A DNA stretch of 64,000 nt from Nitrosococcus wardiae (GCF_004421105.1 NZ_CP038033.1:3677659-3741658); one strand, 5' to 3'; counted from the first letter of the stretch, positions 44,395-52,393 are shown. Notes: a model not told the origin generated them from the sequence alone. Made by a program: numbers and translations.

Positions 44395-44580
44395 CTACTT
44401 TGGTCTGCGCTGCTTATTGTGTGATTTGATTGAGATGCCGTTATTCACGCAGTAGTCCCGGAACAGCACCTCTACCCTATTGGCGATGGAATGGTGCTCG
44501 CGGACGCAGCAATACGAATCGCTTCTTTCAGGCTGGGCTCGATACGATAGGGTCAGCGTGGTGGTCTTGATGATAGCCAT
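44395..44580 (-). pseudogene. Ribbon-helix-helix protein with two compensating frameshifts
   Basis: Frame 0 starts MAIIKTTTLTL and ends EHHSIANRVEVLFRDYC plus VNNGISI. These are the ends of a small Arc/CopG-like RHH family common beside hsd or island genes. The middle in frame 0 (SYRAQPERSDSYCCVR) makes no sense. Reading one base over gives RIEPSLKEAIRIAA, the expected middle. A +1 change near 44547 and a compensating change near 44503 therefore scramble about 15 codons. Divergent from the replication module. Confidence 0.6.
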
Positions 44581-44609
44581 ATCCCTCCCCCGGCAATTCA
44601 CTGCAAATA

Positions 44610-44640
44610 TACTGTAAGGTACTGTAAAGTCCCGTATAAT
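44610..44640 (+). promoter_or_regulatory. Candidate operator/promoter with TACTGTAA direct repeats
   Basis: TACTGTAAGG TACTGTAAAG (44610-44629) is a tandem 10-bp repeat, followed by TATAAT at 44635-44640. The site lies between the divergent RHH gene and the replication module. RHH repressors usually bind such short direct repeats. Confidence 0.5.
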
Positions 44641-44820
44641 CCAAGTGGTTATAGCGTGATAGGCAGTAAAAGATGGACCAGAGTCTAGGGCTGACTATCG
44701 CCTGTAGTTTATGAGCACAAACACTTTTATTGGGCCATATCTAGCCTTCGGCTGATCCCTACAGTGAAAAGCAGGAGCCTTAGCCTGGCTAGTACAAAGG
44801 CGATTGCGAAAGGGCACAAC

Positions 44821-45560
44821 ATGGACTTTAAGGAGATCAATCCACTTTGGAGCCTTGCTGATCCGCTGACCGTACAGCAGGCGGCAGCGCTGATTGCTGG
44901 GTTTGATCCAAATGCGGTTCGCTTCAATTCCGACGATGCAGCATACTTTGAGAATGAAACTGGGCTGACCGACAGCTATAGCATTGCGTGGGTTCAAACC
45001 GCATTCGCAGCGCTGACCAATGCGATCAACGGAGGCAAGCTGCGAGCAACTATTCGCCGATCTGCATGGGAACGGGGGTGGGATGAAGCGCCAGACTACG
45101 GCGAGCGCTTCACAATCGATATTGAATTACTGTCATCCGATATTGCTGAAGCATGGGAAGCAGACCCGACATACGCTAGGCGGCGCGGCATTATTTATCG
45201 GGTAGAACCGGACTGGAGCAAGACCACTATCGAACGTGACAACCTGCGCATCTGGCTGAAAGCTAGGGCATCCGCACCGGCTTTTTCTTCCCAGCAGCGA
45301 CCGATGCCCCCGATTACCTTGACCCGACGAATCCCCGCTATGCTCCCAAGTTGGCGGCGGCGGTGCGGGCATGGCAAGCTGTGACCGATCCCAATGGCAA
45401 GCATCCGAAACAGGCGCTTGCGAAGTGGCTGCGCGAACATGCGGCGGAATTTTGTCTGACCGATGATAAAGGGAAGTTGAACGAAGCCGGTATTCAGGAA
45501 GCTGCAAAGGTAGCAAACTGGCAACCTGGCGGCGGCGCGCCCAAGACCCCCGGCGAGTAA
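44821..45560 (+). pseudogene. Island protein of unknown function, one frameshift
   Basis: The first frame (MDFKEINPLWSLADPLTVQQ to about 45268) encodes 150 residues, with DPLTVQQAAALIAGFDP and later SDIAEAWEADPTYARRRG. At the GGG around 45265-45269 it leaves frame. The next frame reads GIRTGFFFPAATDAPDYLDP, then RYAPKLAAAVRAWQAVTDP and HPKQALAKWLREHAAEF, ending at 45560. Adding one G restores a protein of about 246 residues. The family is unknown, but the C-terminal WLREHAAEF type is seen next to AlpA-like genes. Homopolymer errors are possible. Confidence 0.65.
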
Positions 45561-45760
45561 CCTACCCACCCCCTAGAGCCGCGCCAATGCTGGCTTTCAA
45601 GACTGGCGCAGTTTCTAACTTACTCCCCCCCACCGGGGAACTTGCCTACCCCCCCCCCAATTTTTCGCGGCGGGTTTTCTGGACTTGTCTGGCTATTCTG
45701 CCCGAAGTGGTGGCATCACAATTCGTACCCCTGTTCAACACCGCCCTACGAGGTACAAAT

Positions 45761-46003
45761 ATGGGTGCGATAATCCTTAGACTTCCCGCCGTGAAGGCCC
45801 GCACTGGCCTTTCACGATCGACGATTTACCTACATATTTCCGAAGGTCGCTTCCCCAAGCCGGTGCCCCTGGGTGCACGCGCTGTGGGCTGGCCTGAGGA
45901 TGAAGTGAAGGCAATCAATGCGGCCCGCATTGCTGGAAAATCCGACGACGAAATCCGTGCGCTAGTGATCAAGCTTCACGCGGATCGCAAGACGCGGGCT
46001 TAA
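45761..46003 (+). CDS. AlpA-family excisionase/transcription regulator
   Basis: An 80-residue MerR-like winged-helix protein. LRLPAVKARTGLSRSTIYLH, SEGRFPKPVPLGARAVGWPEDE and VKAIN match the AlpA family, which activates excision or integrase genes in P4-like elements. The ATG at 45761 follows ACGAGGT; the open frame to 45587 is not used. It controls either the lost integrase or the module downstream, which begins 12 nt later. Confidence 0.88.
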   Translation: MGAIILRLPAVKARTGLSRSTIYLHISEGRFPKPVPLGARAVGWPEDEVKAINAARIAGKSDDEIRALVIKLHADRKTRA

Positions 46004-46015
46004 GGGGAGGCGGCC

Positions 46016-46195
46016 ATGAATAGAACAAGCATGGGGCGCGCTGGCGCACCCCGGAAAACTTCTAAAAATCACTTCAATTTTACTAGCCTCGCTTCCCGTA
46101 TCAAAGCGTTAATCGTCACCTTGGCTTTATGGGGCGTAATTCCCATAGGAGTGGCGGATTGGATTATTCGCCAAGGGAGGGCACACGATGATTAA
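46016..46195 (+). CDS. Small membrane protein coupled to the primase gene
   Basis: A 59-residue protein starting MNRTSMGRAGAPRKTSK with a basic N-terminus and one membrane helix (LIVTLALWGVIPIGVADWII). A strong GGGGAGG ribosome site precedes the ATG at 46016. Its last 8 bases overlap the start of the next gene (ATGATTAA at 46188-46195), a strong sign of translational coupling. No known family. Confidence 0.65.
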   Translation: MNRTSMGRAGAPRKTSKNHFNFTSLASRIKALIVTLALWGVIPIGVADWIIRQGRAHDD

Positions 46196-47090
46196 TCTCC
46201 CCCACTTCCGCGATGCCATCCGCGCTGCTGGGCTGGAACCGCCTGAGGTCATCGAGCCCGGCAAACGGCACCGATTCCCCGGCATCGGCAAGCGCCTGAG
46301 CAACCGGGCCGGATGGTGCCTCCTGTTCGATGACGGCTTAGGGGGCTGTTTTGGCGATTGGTCTTCCGGAATCGAAGCGGCCTGGCAAGCAAAACGAAGC
46401 ACGCCCTATTCACAAGCTGAACGGGCCGCCTTTACACGCCGGGTCGAAGCAGCGAAGGCGCAGGCCAAAGCCGAACGGGATGCTAGGCAAGACAGAGCGG
46501 CTAACCGGGCAGCCACGATCTGGAATGCGGCGACGCCCGCACCCGAAACGCATCCTTATCTCCTTCGCAAAGGCATCCAAGTCCACGGGGCGAGATGGTA
46601 CAAGGGGACGTTAGTGCTGCCCGTAGTGGATTTCACCGGCAAGCTGACCAGTCTGCAATTCATCAATGCCCATGGCGACAAGCGGCTCTTATCGGGTGGC
46701 CGCAAGCAGGGCTGCCTCATCCCCGTGTCCGGCCACAGGGGGGGAATCTCCCGTGTGATCCTCCGCATGATCCTCTGTGAGGGCTGGGCCACCGGCTGCA
46801 CCCTGGCAGAGGATGAACCCACCGCCTGGGTATTAGCCGCCATCGACGCCGGAAATCTGCATTCGGTTGCCGTGGCCGCCCGCTGCCACTGGCCTGCCGC
46901 GGAGCTCATCATCGCGGGTGACGATGACCGGCTCACCGCAGGCAATCCAGGCGCCACTAAAGCGCAAGCCGCCGCGATGGCCGCTGGCGCCCTGCTGGCG
47001 CTGCCCCCGTGGCCTGAAGGGGCGCCAGAAACCTTAAGCGACTTTAACGATTTGGCGGTGTGGTTGCGCCAGACAGGAGGGGGAGTATGA
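46188..47090 (+). CDS. Toprim-domain primase-like protein
   Basis: A 300-residue protein of the phage/satellite primase type (related to the P4-alpha Toprim part). The N-terminal third has WCLLFDDGLGGCFGDWSSG (a zinc-free variant of the primase N-domain). The middle has ATPAPETHPYLLRKGI and LVLPVVDFTGKLTSLQFI. The Toprim core has MILCEGWATGCTLAE (catalytic Glu) and ELIIAGDDDR (DxD). It ends SDFNDLAVWLRQ. It would start DNA synthesis of the island together with the DUF3987 protein that overlaps it by ATGA. Confidence 0.85.
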   Translation: MINLPHFRDAIRAAGLEPPEVIEPGKRHRFPGIGKRLSNRAGWCLLFDDGLGGCFGDWSSGIEAAWQAKRSTPYSQAERAAFTRRVEAAKAQAKAERDARQDRAANRAATIWNAATPAPETHPYLLRKGIQVHGARWYKGTLVLPVVDFTGKLTSLQFINAHGDKRLLSGGRKQGCLIPVSGHRGGISRVILRMILCEGWATGCTLAEDEPTAWVLAAIDAGNLHSVAVAARCHWPAAELIIAGDDDRLTAGNPGATKAQAAAMAAGALLALPPWPEGAPETLSDFNDLAVWLRQTGGGV

Positions 47091-48712
47091 GTTCTGATTT
47101 TTTAGCCCACCCTGAACCGCAGCATGCGCACAACACGCAAAATTCCTCTGAATCCAGGAATTCTGCGAATAATGCGAATTCTGCGTCTAGCCCTGCCCAA
47201 CTCTTATCGGCGGCGGCTCCCCCCACCGAAGCGTGGCCGGCACTGGTGCCGCTGGATGCGCCCAACCTACCCCGCCTCGATTTGGCTCACCTATCTAGCT
47301 GGGCAGGGGATTATGCTCGCGCCTTGGCGGCCGCCACTGAGACGCCGCCCGAATTGGCCGCAGGCATGGTGCTGGTGACCTGTGCCACCGCGGCCGCCCG
47401 CCGCCTGGAGGTGGAGGTAAAACCGGACTACGTTGAGCCTTGCAATCTCTGGGGTGTGGTGGCCCTGCCCCCTGGCAATCGAAAAAGTGCCGTGCAATCC
47501 GCCGCCACCGGGCCGCTACTCGATTGGGAGCGGGAGCAATCCGCGCGTCTGGCCTCGGAAATCGCACGCCTCACTAGCGAGCACAAGACGCTAGAAGCAC
47601 GTATCAAGGAGCGGCGCGGCCGGGCAGCTAGAGAAAAAGATCCTAGCAAGGCCGAGGCGCTCAAGCAGGAGGTTGCCGATCTGGAGGCTGAATTACCGGC
47701 AATCCCCTTGCCACCTCAGCTCTGGACCTCGGATGCCACCCCCGAGCAGCTGGGCAACCTGCTGGCTGCGCAGGGGGAATGTATGGCGTGGCTTTCCTCG
47801 GAAGGTGGCATCTTCGACTTACTGCAAGGCCGGTATTCCAGCGGCATTCCTAACTTGGATCTGGTCTTGAAGGCCCATAGCGGCGATTCAGAACGAGTAG
47901 ACCGGGGATCACGCCCGCCGGTCTATCTCGATAGCCCACGCCTGAGTATTGGTCTCAGCCCCCAACCGGAGGTGTTGCGGGGGTTGGCCGCTAAGCCGGG
48001 ATTCCGTGGCCGTGGCCTTTTAGCGCGCTTCTTGTATCTGTTGCCGCCCTCGCCGCTGGGTTACCGTACCTTGGACTCCGTGCCCATCCCGAAAGCGGTA
48101 GGCGAGGCCTATGCGGCGGGGATACGGGCCATGCTGGATTGGGAGGCCCTCACCAATGGGGAGAACGATCAGCGCCCCCACCGGCTGCGCCTAAGCCCTG
48201 AGGCCTATGCGGAGTGGCATGCTTTTGCCCGGGGCATCGAAGAAAAGATGCGTCCCGGCAACGCGCTGGAGCATTTCACCGACTGGGCAGGGAAGGCGCC
48301 AGGGACCGCTGCACGGCTCGCCGGCGTGCTGCATGGCATTAAGCATGCCCATGGCCGGCCCTGGGAGGCGGTGATCACGGCCGAGACCCTGAACGATGCC
48401 TTGGAAATAATGACCGTCATCACCCACCATAGTCTGGCAGCCCTGGAGATGATGGGCGCGGATCTTAGCATTGCCGCTGCCCGACGGGTATGGCAGTGGA
48501 TCGAAAGAGGTCGACTGCCCCATTTCTCCATACGCGAGGCCTTTAATGCCCTGCGGGGCACCTTCCCTCGGGTTTATCGCCTACGCGAGGCACTGGAGGC
48601 GTTGGAAGAACGTGGCTATGTGGACATCATTGAGCCGCCGCGAGAAGGCCCCGGCCGTCCACCCTCACCCATCGTCAGGGTGAGGCCAGAAATTGTGGAG
48701 GGGTGGCGATGA
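47087..48712 (+). CDS. DUF3987 (YfjI-like) replication-associated protein
   Basis: A 541-residue P-loop protein. The N-terminus (5-50) is a low-complexity Asn/Ser linker encoded by 9-bp repeats. Then LVTCATAAARRLEVEVKPDY, Walker A-like VALPPGNRKSAVQSA, a coiled coil (about 170-210), the Walker B-like CMAWLSSEGGIFDLLQGR and a winged-helix C-terminus are visible. The family is common in P4-like islands and takes the helicase role. ATG overlaps the upstream TGA. Confidence 0.85.
   Translation: MSSDFLAHPEPQHAHNTQNSSESRNSANNANSASSPAQLLSAAAPPTEAWPALVPLDAPNLPRLDLAHLSSWAGDYARALAAATETPPELAAGMVLVTCATAAARRLEVEVKPDYVEPCNLWGVVALPPGNRKSAVQSAATGPLLDWEREQSARLASEIARLTSEHKTLEARIKERRGRAAREKDPSKAEALKQEVADLEAELPAIPLPPQLWTSDATPEQLGNLLAAQGECMAWLSSEGGIFDLLQGRYSSGIPNLDLVLKAHSGDSERVDRGSRPPVYLDSPRLSIGLSPQPEVLRGLAAKPGFRGRGLLARFLYLLPPSPLGYRTLDSVPIPKAVGEAYAAGIRAMLDWEALTNGENDQRPHRLRLSPEAYAEWHAFARGIEEKMRPGNALEHFTDWAGKAPGTAARLAGVLHGIKHAHGRPWEAVITAETLNDALEIMTVITHHSLAALEMMGADLSIAAARRVWQWIERGRLPHFSIREAFNALRGTFPRVYRLREALEALEERGYVDIIEPPREGPGRPPSPIVRVRPEIVEGWR
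47123..47190. repeat. 9-bp repeat cluster A (iteron-like)
   Basis: Units such as GCGCACAAC, ACGCAAAATTC and, in reverse orientation, GAATTCTGCGAATAATGCG and GAATTCTGCGTCTAG. The two orientations form an imperfect inverted repeat around 47148. The cluster lies inside the linker codons of the DUF3987 gene. Confidence 0.7.
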
Positions 48713-49494
48713 GTTGGCGTGAAACGCTGGGAATGCTAGGCGTGACCCCTCACACTGAACATGCCTCTACGCGCAATTCGCACAATACGCAGAAATCCCC
48801 GGGGTCGAATCCTTCGGCAACGAGGACAGCTTCGGCAGATAAAGATTCTGTGGCCGCGGATTCCTTGACGCAATTTACGCACAATTCGCAAAAACCCCCT
48901 GAACCGGACCCTTCTGCGGATTATGCGGATTATGTGAATTCTGCGTCTAGGAATAGAGATTCCGAGCAAGCGGATTCCCAATTGCTGGAGGCCTTGGCCG
49001 AGGCCTGCCGTGGATTGCCCATTACCCCAGGGGAAGTACGGGAGGCCTTCACCCCGGAGGACATCGAGGAATGGCATAATGGCTGCCTCCCCCAGGACAC
49101 CTTGGCTACCTTTGCCCAAGCGCTGGTGCAACGCCGGGAAATGGATAAAGGAAAACGCCCGGCCCTATACACCGAGCCTGCCAGCTGCCAGCATTGCGGG
49201 CCGGTCTGGCTGTGGTTCTCCGGCGAGGTACAGGGGTGCCCCTGGTGTTGGAACCGGATAGCTAACCGGCCAATACCGCGCCCCCAGCCGGTTCGCTGTG
49301 GGGGCTGTGCCCATTTTCAACGTATCGACCACCCACACCTGGGCCATTGCGCCCAAGGGGAACCGGAGGGTATCTCGGGCTTGTGGGATACCGACCGGCG
49401 CCATTGCGAGCGGTATCTACCCCGGCCGGAAGCCCCGAATGATAGTCATTCGAGATGGAAAGGGCTGGAAATAAAAGGTGAATTTTCCAAATGA
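48709..49494 (+). CDS. Zinc-finger protein of the island replication module
   Basis: A 261-residue protein. Residues 10-80 are low-complexity (STRNSHNTQKS, THNSQKPPEP, SADYADYVNSAS) and encoded by repeat cluster B. The core is LLEALAEACRGLPITPGEVRE and EDIEEWHNGCL. Two metal-binding knuckles follow: CQHCGPVWLWFSGEVQGCPWC and RCGGCAHFQRI with HLGHC. ATG overlaps the DUF3987 stop (ATGA). A DNA-binding role at the repeats is possible but not shown. Confidence 0.75.
   Translation: MSWRETLGMLGVTPHTEHASTRNSHNTQKSPGSNPSATRTASADKDSVAADSLTQFTHNSQKPPEPDPSADYADYVNSASRNRDSEQADSQLLEALAEACRGLPITPGEVREAFTPEDIEEWHNGCLPQDTLATFAQALVQRREMDKGKRPALYTEPASCQHCGPVWLWFSGEVQGCPWCWNRIANRPIPRPQPVRCGGCAHFQRIDHPHLGHCAQGEPEGISGLWDTDRRHCERYLPRPEAPNDSHSRWKGLEIKGEFSK
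48768..48951. repeat. 9-bp repeat cluster B (iteron-like)
   Basis: Forward units (GCGCAATTC, GCACAATAC, GCAGAAATC near 48771-48797; GCAATTTAC, GCACAATTC near 48870-48890) are followed by reverse units (TTCTGCGGATTATGCGGATT at 48912-48931, then GAATTCTGCGTCTAG at 48936-48950). The last 15 bp are identical to 47176-47190. Confidence 0.7.
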
Positions 49495-49518
49495 TTTCGG
49501 ATAAATCTGGAGACGATT

Positions 49519-50142
49519 ATGGGCGGCATGGGTAGCGGACGACACTGGTATCTTGGCGCAAAAGAGGCGACCACCGATTACCGAGCCATCGACGTGCGAC
49601 TTTGGAAAAAAGAGGGCTTACTCAACCCCCATCAATTATTCGGCTGGCAATGGTCCCGCAACGGTAAATGCGTGGCATCCATCCAGATGCGCACTGAACC
49701 GGACCGGGTGATCCTCACCTATCGGCACCGAAGCTATGGCCAGGATTGGAAGGACGAAAGCTACCCTGTTTTTCTGGATTGGACCTCCTGCCATCTTGGT
49801 GGTCAACGCCCCTGGTTTCTCTGCCCGGCATGGAACTGCGGGCGACGCGTGGCAATCCTTTACGGCGGTGGCATTTTCGCTTGTCGTCACTGTTACCAGC
49901 TAGCCTATCCCAGCCAGCGGGAGAGCCCCGATGACCGAGCGGCACGGCGAGCAAACAAAATCAGGGAAAAACTGGGCTGGGAGCCAGGAATCCTAAACGG
50001 TAGAGGATGGAAGCCCAAAGGGATGCATTGGAGTACCTTCGAGCGGCTGACTACCCAACATGACGCCTTCGTGCAGGTTTCGCTTGCAGAGGTGGCGGGA
50101 CGGTTAAACCTGTTTAGTAAATCGCTAGATAGCTGGATTTGA
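49519..50142 (+). CDS. Zinc-ribbon protein of unknown function
   Basis: A 207-residue protein starting MGGMGSGRHWYLGAKEATTD. The centre has one zinc ribbon, LCPAWNCGRRVAILYGG and FACRHCYQLAYPSQRE, followed by a basic helix and a C-terminal region ending SLAEVAGRLNLFSK. I have seen the GSGR...HCxxLxYxSQ pattern in uncharacterised island and phage proteins. It lies 24 nt after the previous gene and is the last intact gene before the integration site. Confidence 0.75.
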   Translation: MGGMGSGRHWYLGAKEATTDYRAIDVRLWKKEGLLNPHQLFGWQWSRNGKCVASIQMRTEPDRVILTYRHRSYGQDWKDESYPVFLDWTSCHLGGQRPWFLCPAWNCGRRVAILYGGGIFACRHCYQLAYPSQRESPDDRAARRANKIREKLGWEPGILNGRGWKPKGMHWSTFERLTTQHDAFVQVSLAEVAGRLNLFSKSLDSWI

Positions 50143-50260
50143 AGAATTAGCCAAGCTAGCGCCTAGCAATTTGGAGAGTGGGGGTAAAAGTGGGGGTAAT
50201 TTTCGACTTTTTGCTAAAAACAAGAATGGCTTGATCCAGAAAATAACTCTAATCCTTTGA
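50129..50260 (+). pseudogene. Possible integrase C-terminal remnant
   Basis: A 43-codon open stretch after a TAG reads GFEELAKLAPSNLESGGKSG, then GNFRLFAKNKNGLIQKITL, and ends at the TGA at 50258-50260. SGGKSGGNF is typical of the C-terminal tail of tyrosine integrases that end at a tRNA. The stop codon lies inside the 43-bp att repeat, which fits an integrase reading towards the attachment site. No catalytic residues remain. Confidence 0.45.
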
Positions 50261-50266
50261 TTTATA

Positions 50267-50343
50267 TGGCGCGCCCGGAAGGATTCGAACCTCCGACCCC
50301 CTAGTTCGTAGCCAGGTACTCTATCCAACTGAGCTACGGGCGC
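50267..50343 (-). tRNA. tRNA-Arg (anticodon ACG)
   Basis: A 77-nt cloverleaf. The acceptor stem pairs GCGCCCG with CGGGCGC, followed by G and an encoded CCA. The anticodon arm is CCTGG CTACGAA CTAGG with anticodon ACG, and the T arm contains GGTTCGAATCC. It reads CGN arginine codons after A34-to-I editing. Its 3' half is the integration site of the island. Confidence 0.96.
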
Positions 50344-50500
50344 GCAAAACAAAGCGTTTATTATGCGGAATTTTAAAAAAATTTCAATAAGCAAATCGCG
50401 TGCCAATTAGGGCTAAAGGCCCTAGCGCCGAATCTAGCCCTATTCGAAAGGGGCTTACGCAACAGCATGATATGAAATTTTATCATAACCCCGCTAAAAA

Positions 50501-50593
50501 TGGCGGAGAGAGAGGGATTCGAACCCTCGATGGAGCTACTAACCCCATACTCCCTTAGCAGGGGAGCGCCTTCAGCCTCTCGGCCATCTCTCC
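50501..50593 (-). tRNA. tRNA-Ser (anticodon GCT)
   Basis: A 93-nt class II tRNA with a long variable arm. The acceptor GGAGAGA pairs with the 3' end before CGCCA's CCA. The anticodon loop CTGCTAA between CTCCC and GGGAG gives anticodon GCT, reading AGC/AGU. CCA is encoded. It lies upstream of tRNA-Arg and downstream of csrA in the same direction. Confidence 0.95.
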
Positions 50594-50634
50594 GGAAAAA
50601 ACCTATTTTTAACTTTAAATATCAATAATAACAG

Positions 50635-50892
50635 TTATTCGCTGCCCCCAGAAATAGCGGGTGTAGCCTGGAGTGCCGCTTCTGTAAGCTCTGACTCGGT
50701 GGCTGGCCCCTTACCGTTAGCCTGTTCCTTCTCGCGCTGGATACGCGCATAAATTTCTTCCCGGTGGACAGTAACTTCTTTTGGCGCTGTCACGCCAATC
50801 CGCACTTGGTTGCCCTTTACACCTAGTACAGTCACCGTGACGTGATCCCCTATCATCAGGGCTTCGCCGACGCGTCGAGTCAAAATTAACAT
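50635..50892 (-). CDS. csrA: Carbon storage regulator CsrA
   Basis: An 85-residue RNA-binding translational regulator that binds GGA loops near ribosome sites as a dimer. [39 protein letters not shown] and the binding residues L4, R44 region (HREE) are all present. The C-terminal tail after residue 62 is longer than in E. coli. The GGAGAAGG ribosome site is clear. Conserved position between alaS/lysC and tRNA-Ser. Confidence 0.96.
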   Translation of the reverse strand: MLILTRRVGEALMIGDHVTVTVLGVKGNQVRIGVTAPKEVTVHREEIYARIQREKEQANGKGPATESELTEAALQATPAISGGSE

Positions 50893-51151
50893 AGGTCCCT
50901 TCTCCTCTTCTCAAAAATGGGCCCACCCGAATGGGTCCATGGTTTCGCAGCCTCCATACCGGGATCATGAACTCGGCATAGTAGATTCTTGCCTAATAAT
51001 GTATATCCCGCTTTTCTGCTCGTGTCGCGCCTCCCTACCTGCTGCACACGCTGTTATTATGCTTTTACCAAATTGTAATATATAGCGTTATGTTTGGATA
51101 GTTTCTCTCTAAACCAATTTGACTCATCCATCTTAGATCATGAAACTATCC

Positions 51152-52393
51152 TTAGAGGGATGATGGTATTCTACCTGGTGTCTTTTCCAATTCAAATGCC
51201 GAATGCAGAGCCCGGACTCCAAGTTCTAGGTATTTTTCATCGACAACCACCGAAACTTTAATCTCAGAAGTTGAAATCATCTGAATATTGATACCTTCTT
51301 GCGCTAAGGTGTGAAACATAGTACTAGCAATGCCAGCATGTGAGCGCATACCTACTCCTACCACCGAAATCTTCGCAATCTTATCATCCCCCGTTACCTC
51401 ACGGGCTCCCAAAGTCCGGGAAGATTCGCGCAAGATCTTAAGGGCTTTAAGGTAATCATTACGATGCACTGTAAAGGTAAAATCTGTCGTGCCATCTCGG
51501 CCTACATTTTGAATGATCATATCCACCCCAATGTTGGCACCAGAGATAGGGCCGAGAATATGGTAGGCAACACCTGGCTTGTCGGGAACCCCAAGGATAG
51601 TTAACTTAGCTTCATCACGATTAAAAGCAATTCCAGAAATCAGTGGCTCTTCCATTCCCTCTACCTCGGCTGTAATCAGAGTACCCTCCCCACTTTCAAA
51701 TGACGACAATACCCTCAAGGGTACCTGGTATTTACTAGCAAACTCAACTGAACGAATCTGCAAGACCTTAGCACCGAGACTAGCTAGTTCAAGCATTTCT
51801 TCGTAGGTCAGATGGTCTAGCCGCCGGGCTTCAGGAACTACCCGTGGGTCGGTCGTGTAAACGCCATCGACATCAGTATAAATTTGGCACTCATCTGCCC
51901 CAAGGGCTGCTGTCAAGGCCACTGCAGTAGTATCAGAGCCTCCCCGCCCCAGGGTGGTAATATTGCCTTTTTCGTCCACCCCTTGAAAACCAGCCACAAC
52001 CACAATCCGCCCATGGCTCAAGTCATCACGAATACGCTGGGCATCAATTTCCTGAATACGCGCTTTGTTATAGGCACTATCCGTACGGATATGTACCTGG
52101 GCTCCGGTGTAGGAACGGGCTGGAATACCACGCTTTTCAATGGCAATGCTAAGCAAGGCAATGGTGACCTGCTCGCCCGTAGAAAGCAAGACATCTAATT
52201 CTCGGGGATTAGGCTGAGTATCAATTTCATGGGCCAAGCCCAACAGACGGTTAGTCTCGCCACTCATGGCCGAGACCACCGCAACGAGGTCGTGCCCTTG
52301 CCGCCGGGATGCTACAAGTTTCTCAGCAACCGCCTCGATACGCTCGAGAGTACCGACGGAAGTACCACCAAATTTTTGAACAATTAATGTCAT
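51152..52393 (-). CDS. lysC: Aspartate kinase
   Basis: A 413-residue enzyme that phosphorylates aspartate, the first step towards Lys, Thr and Met. VQKFGGTSVGTLERIEAVA opens the kinase domain. GFQGVDEKGNITTLGRGGSD is the ATP/aspartate region. Two ACT domains (about 265-335 and 345-410) are the allosteric part. The length is that of single-domain lysine/threonine-regulated forms. It follows alaS after 84 nt in the same direction. Confidence 0.95.
   Translation of the reverse strand: MTLIVQKFGGTSVGTLERIEAVAEKLVASRRQGHDLVAVVSAMSGETNRLLGLAHEIDTQPNPRELDVLLSTGEQVTIALLSIAIEKRGIPARSYTGAQVHIRTDSAYNKARIQEIDAQRIRDDLSHGRIVVVAGFQGVDEKGNITTLGRGGSDTTAVALTAALGADECQIYTDVDGVYTTDPRVVPEARRLDHLTYEEMLELASLGAKVLQIRSVEFASKYQVPLRVLSSFESGEGTLITAEVEGMEEPLISGIAFNRDEAKLTILGVPDKPGVAYHILGPISGANIGVDMIIQNVGRDGTTDFTFTVHRNDYLKALKILRESSRTLGAREVTGDDKIAKISVVGVGMRSHAGIASTMFHTLAQEGINIQMISTSEIKVSVVVDEKYLELGVRALHSAFELEKTPGRIPSSL

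Larger units (their letters stand above)
31588..50296. mobile_element. Integrated genomic island in tRNA-Arg(ACG)
   Basis: About 18.7 kb between the 43-bp direct repeats. The intact tRNA gene lies at the right end, with its 3' end facing the island, as expected for tyrosine-recombinase integration. Contents are cargo genes, a damaged type I restriction-modification operon and a phage/satellite-like replication module. Only the last 43 codons of a possible integrase remain (50129-50260). Several genes carry frameshifts or truncations, so the island is probably immobile. Confidence 0.85.
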
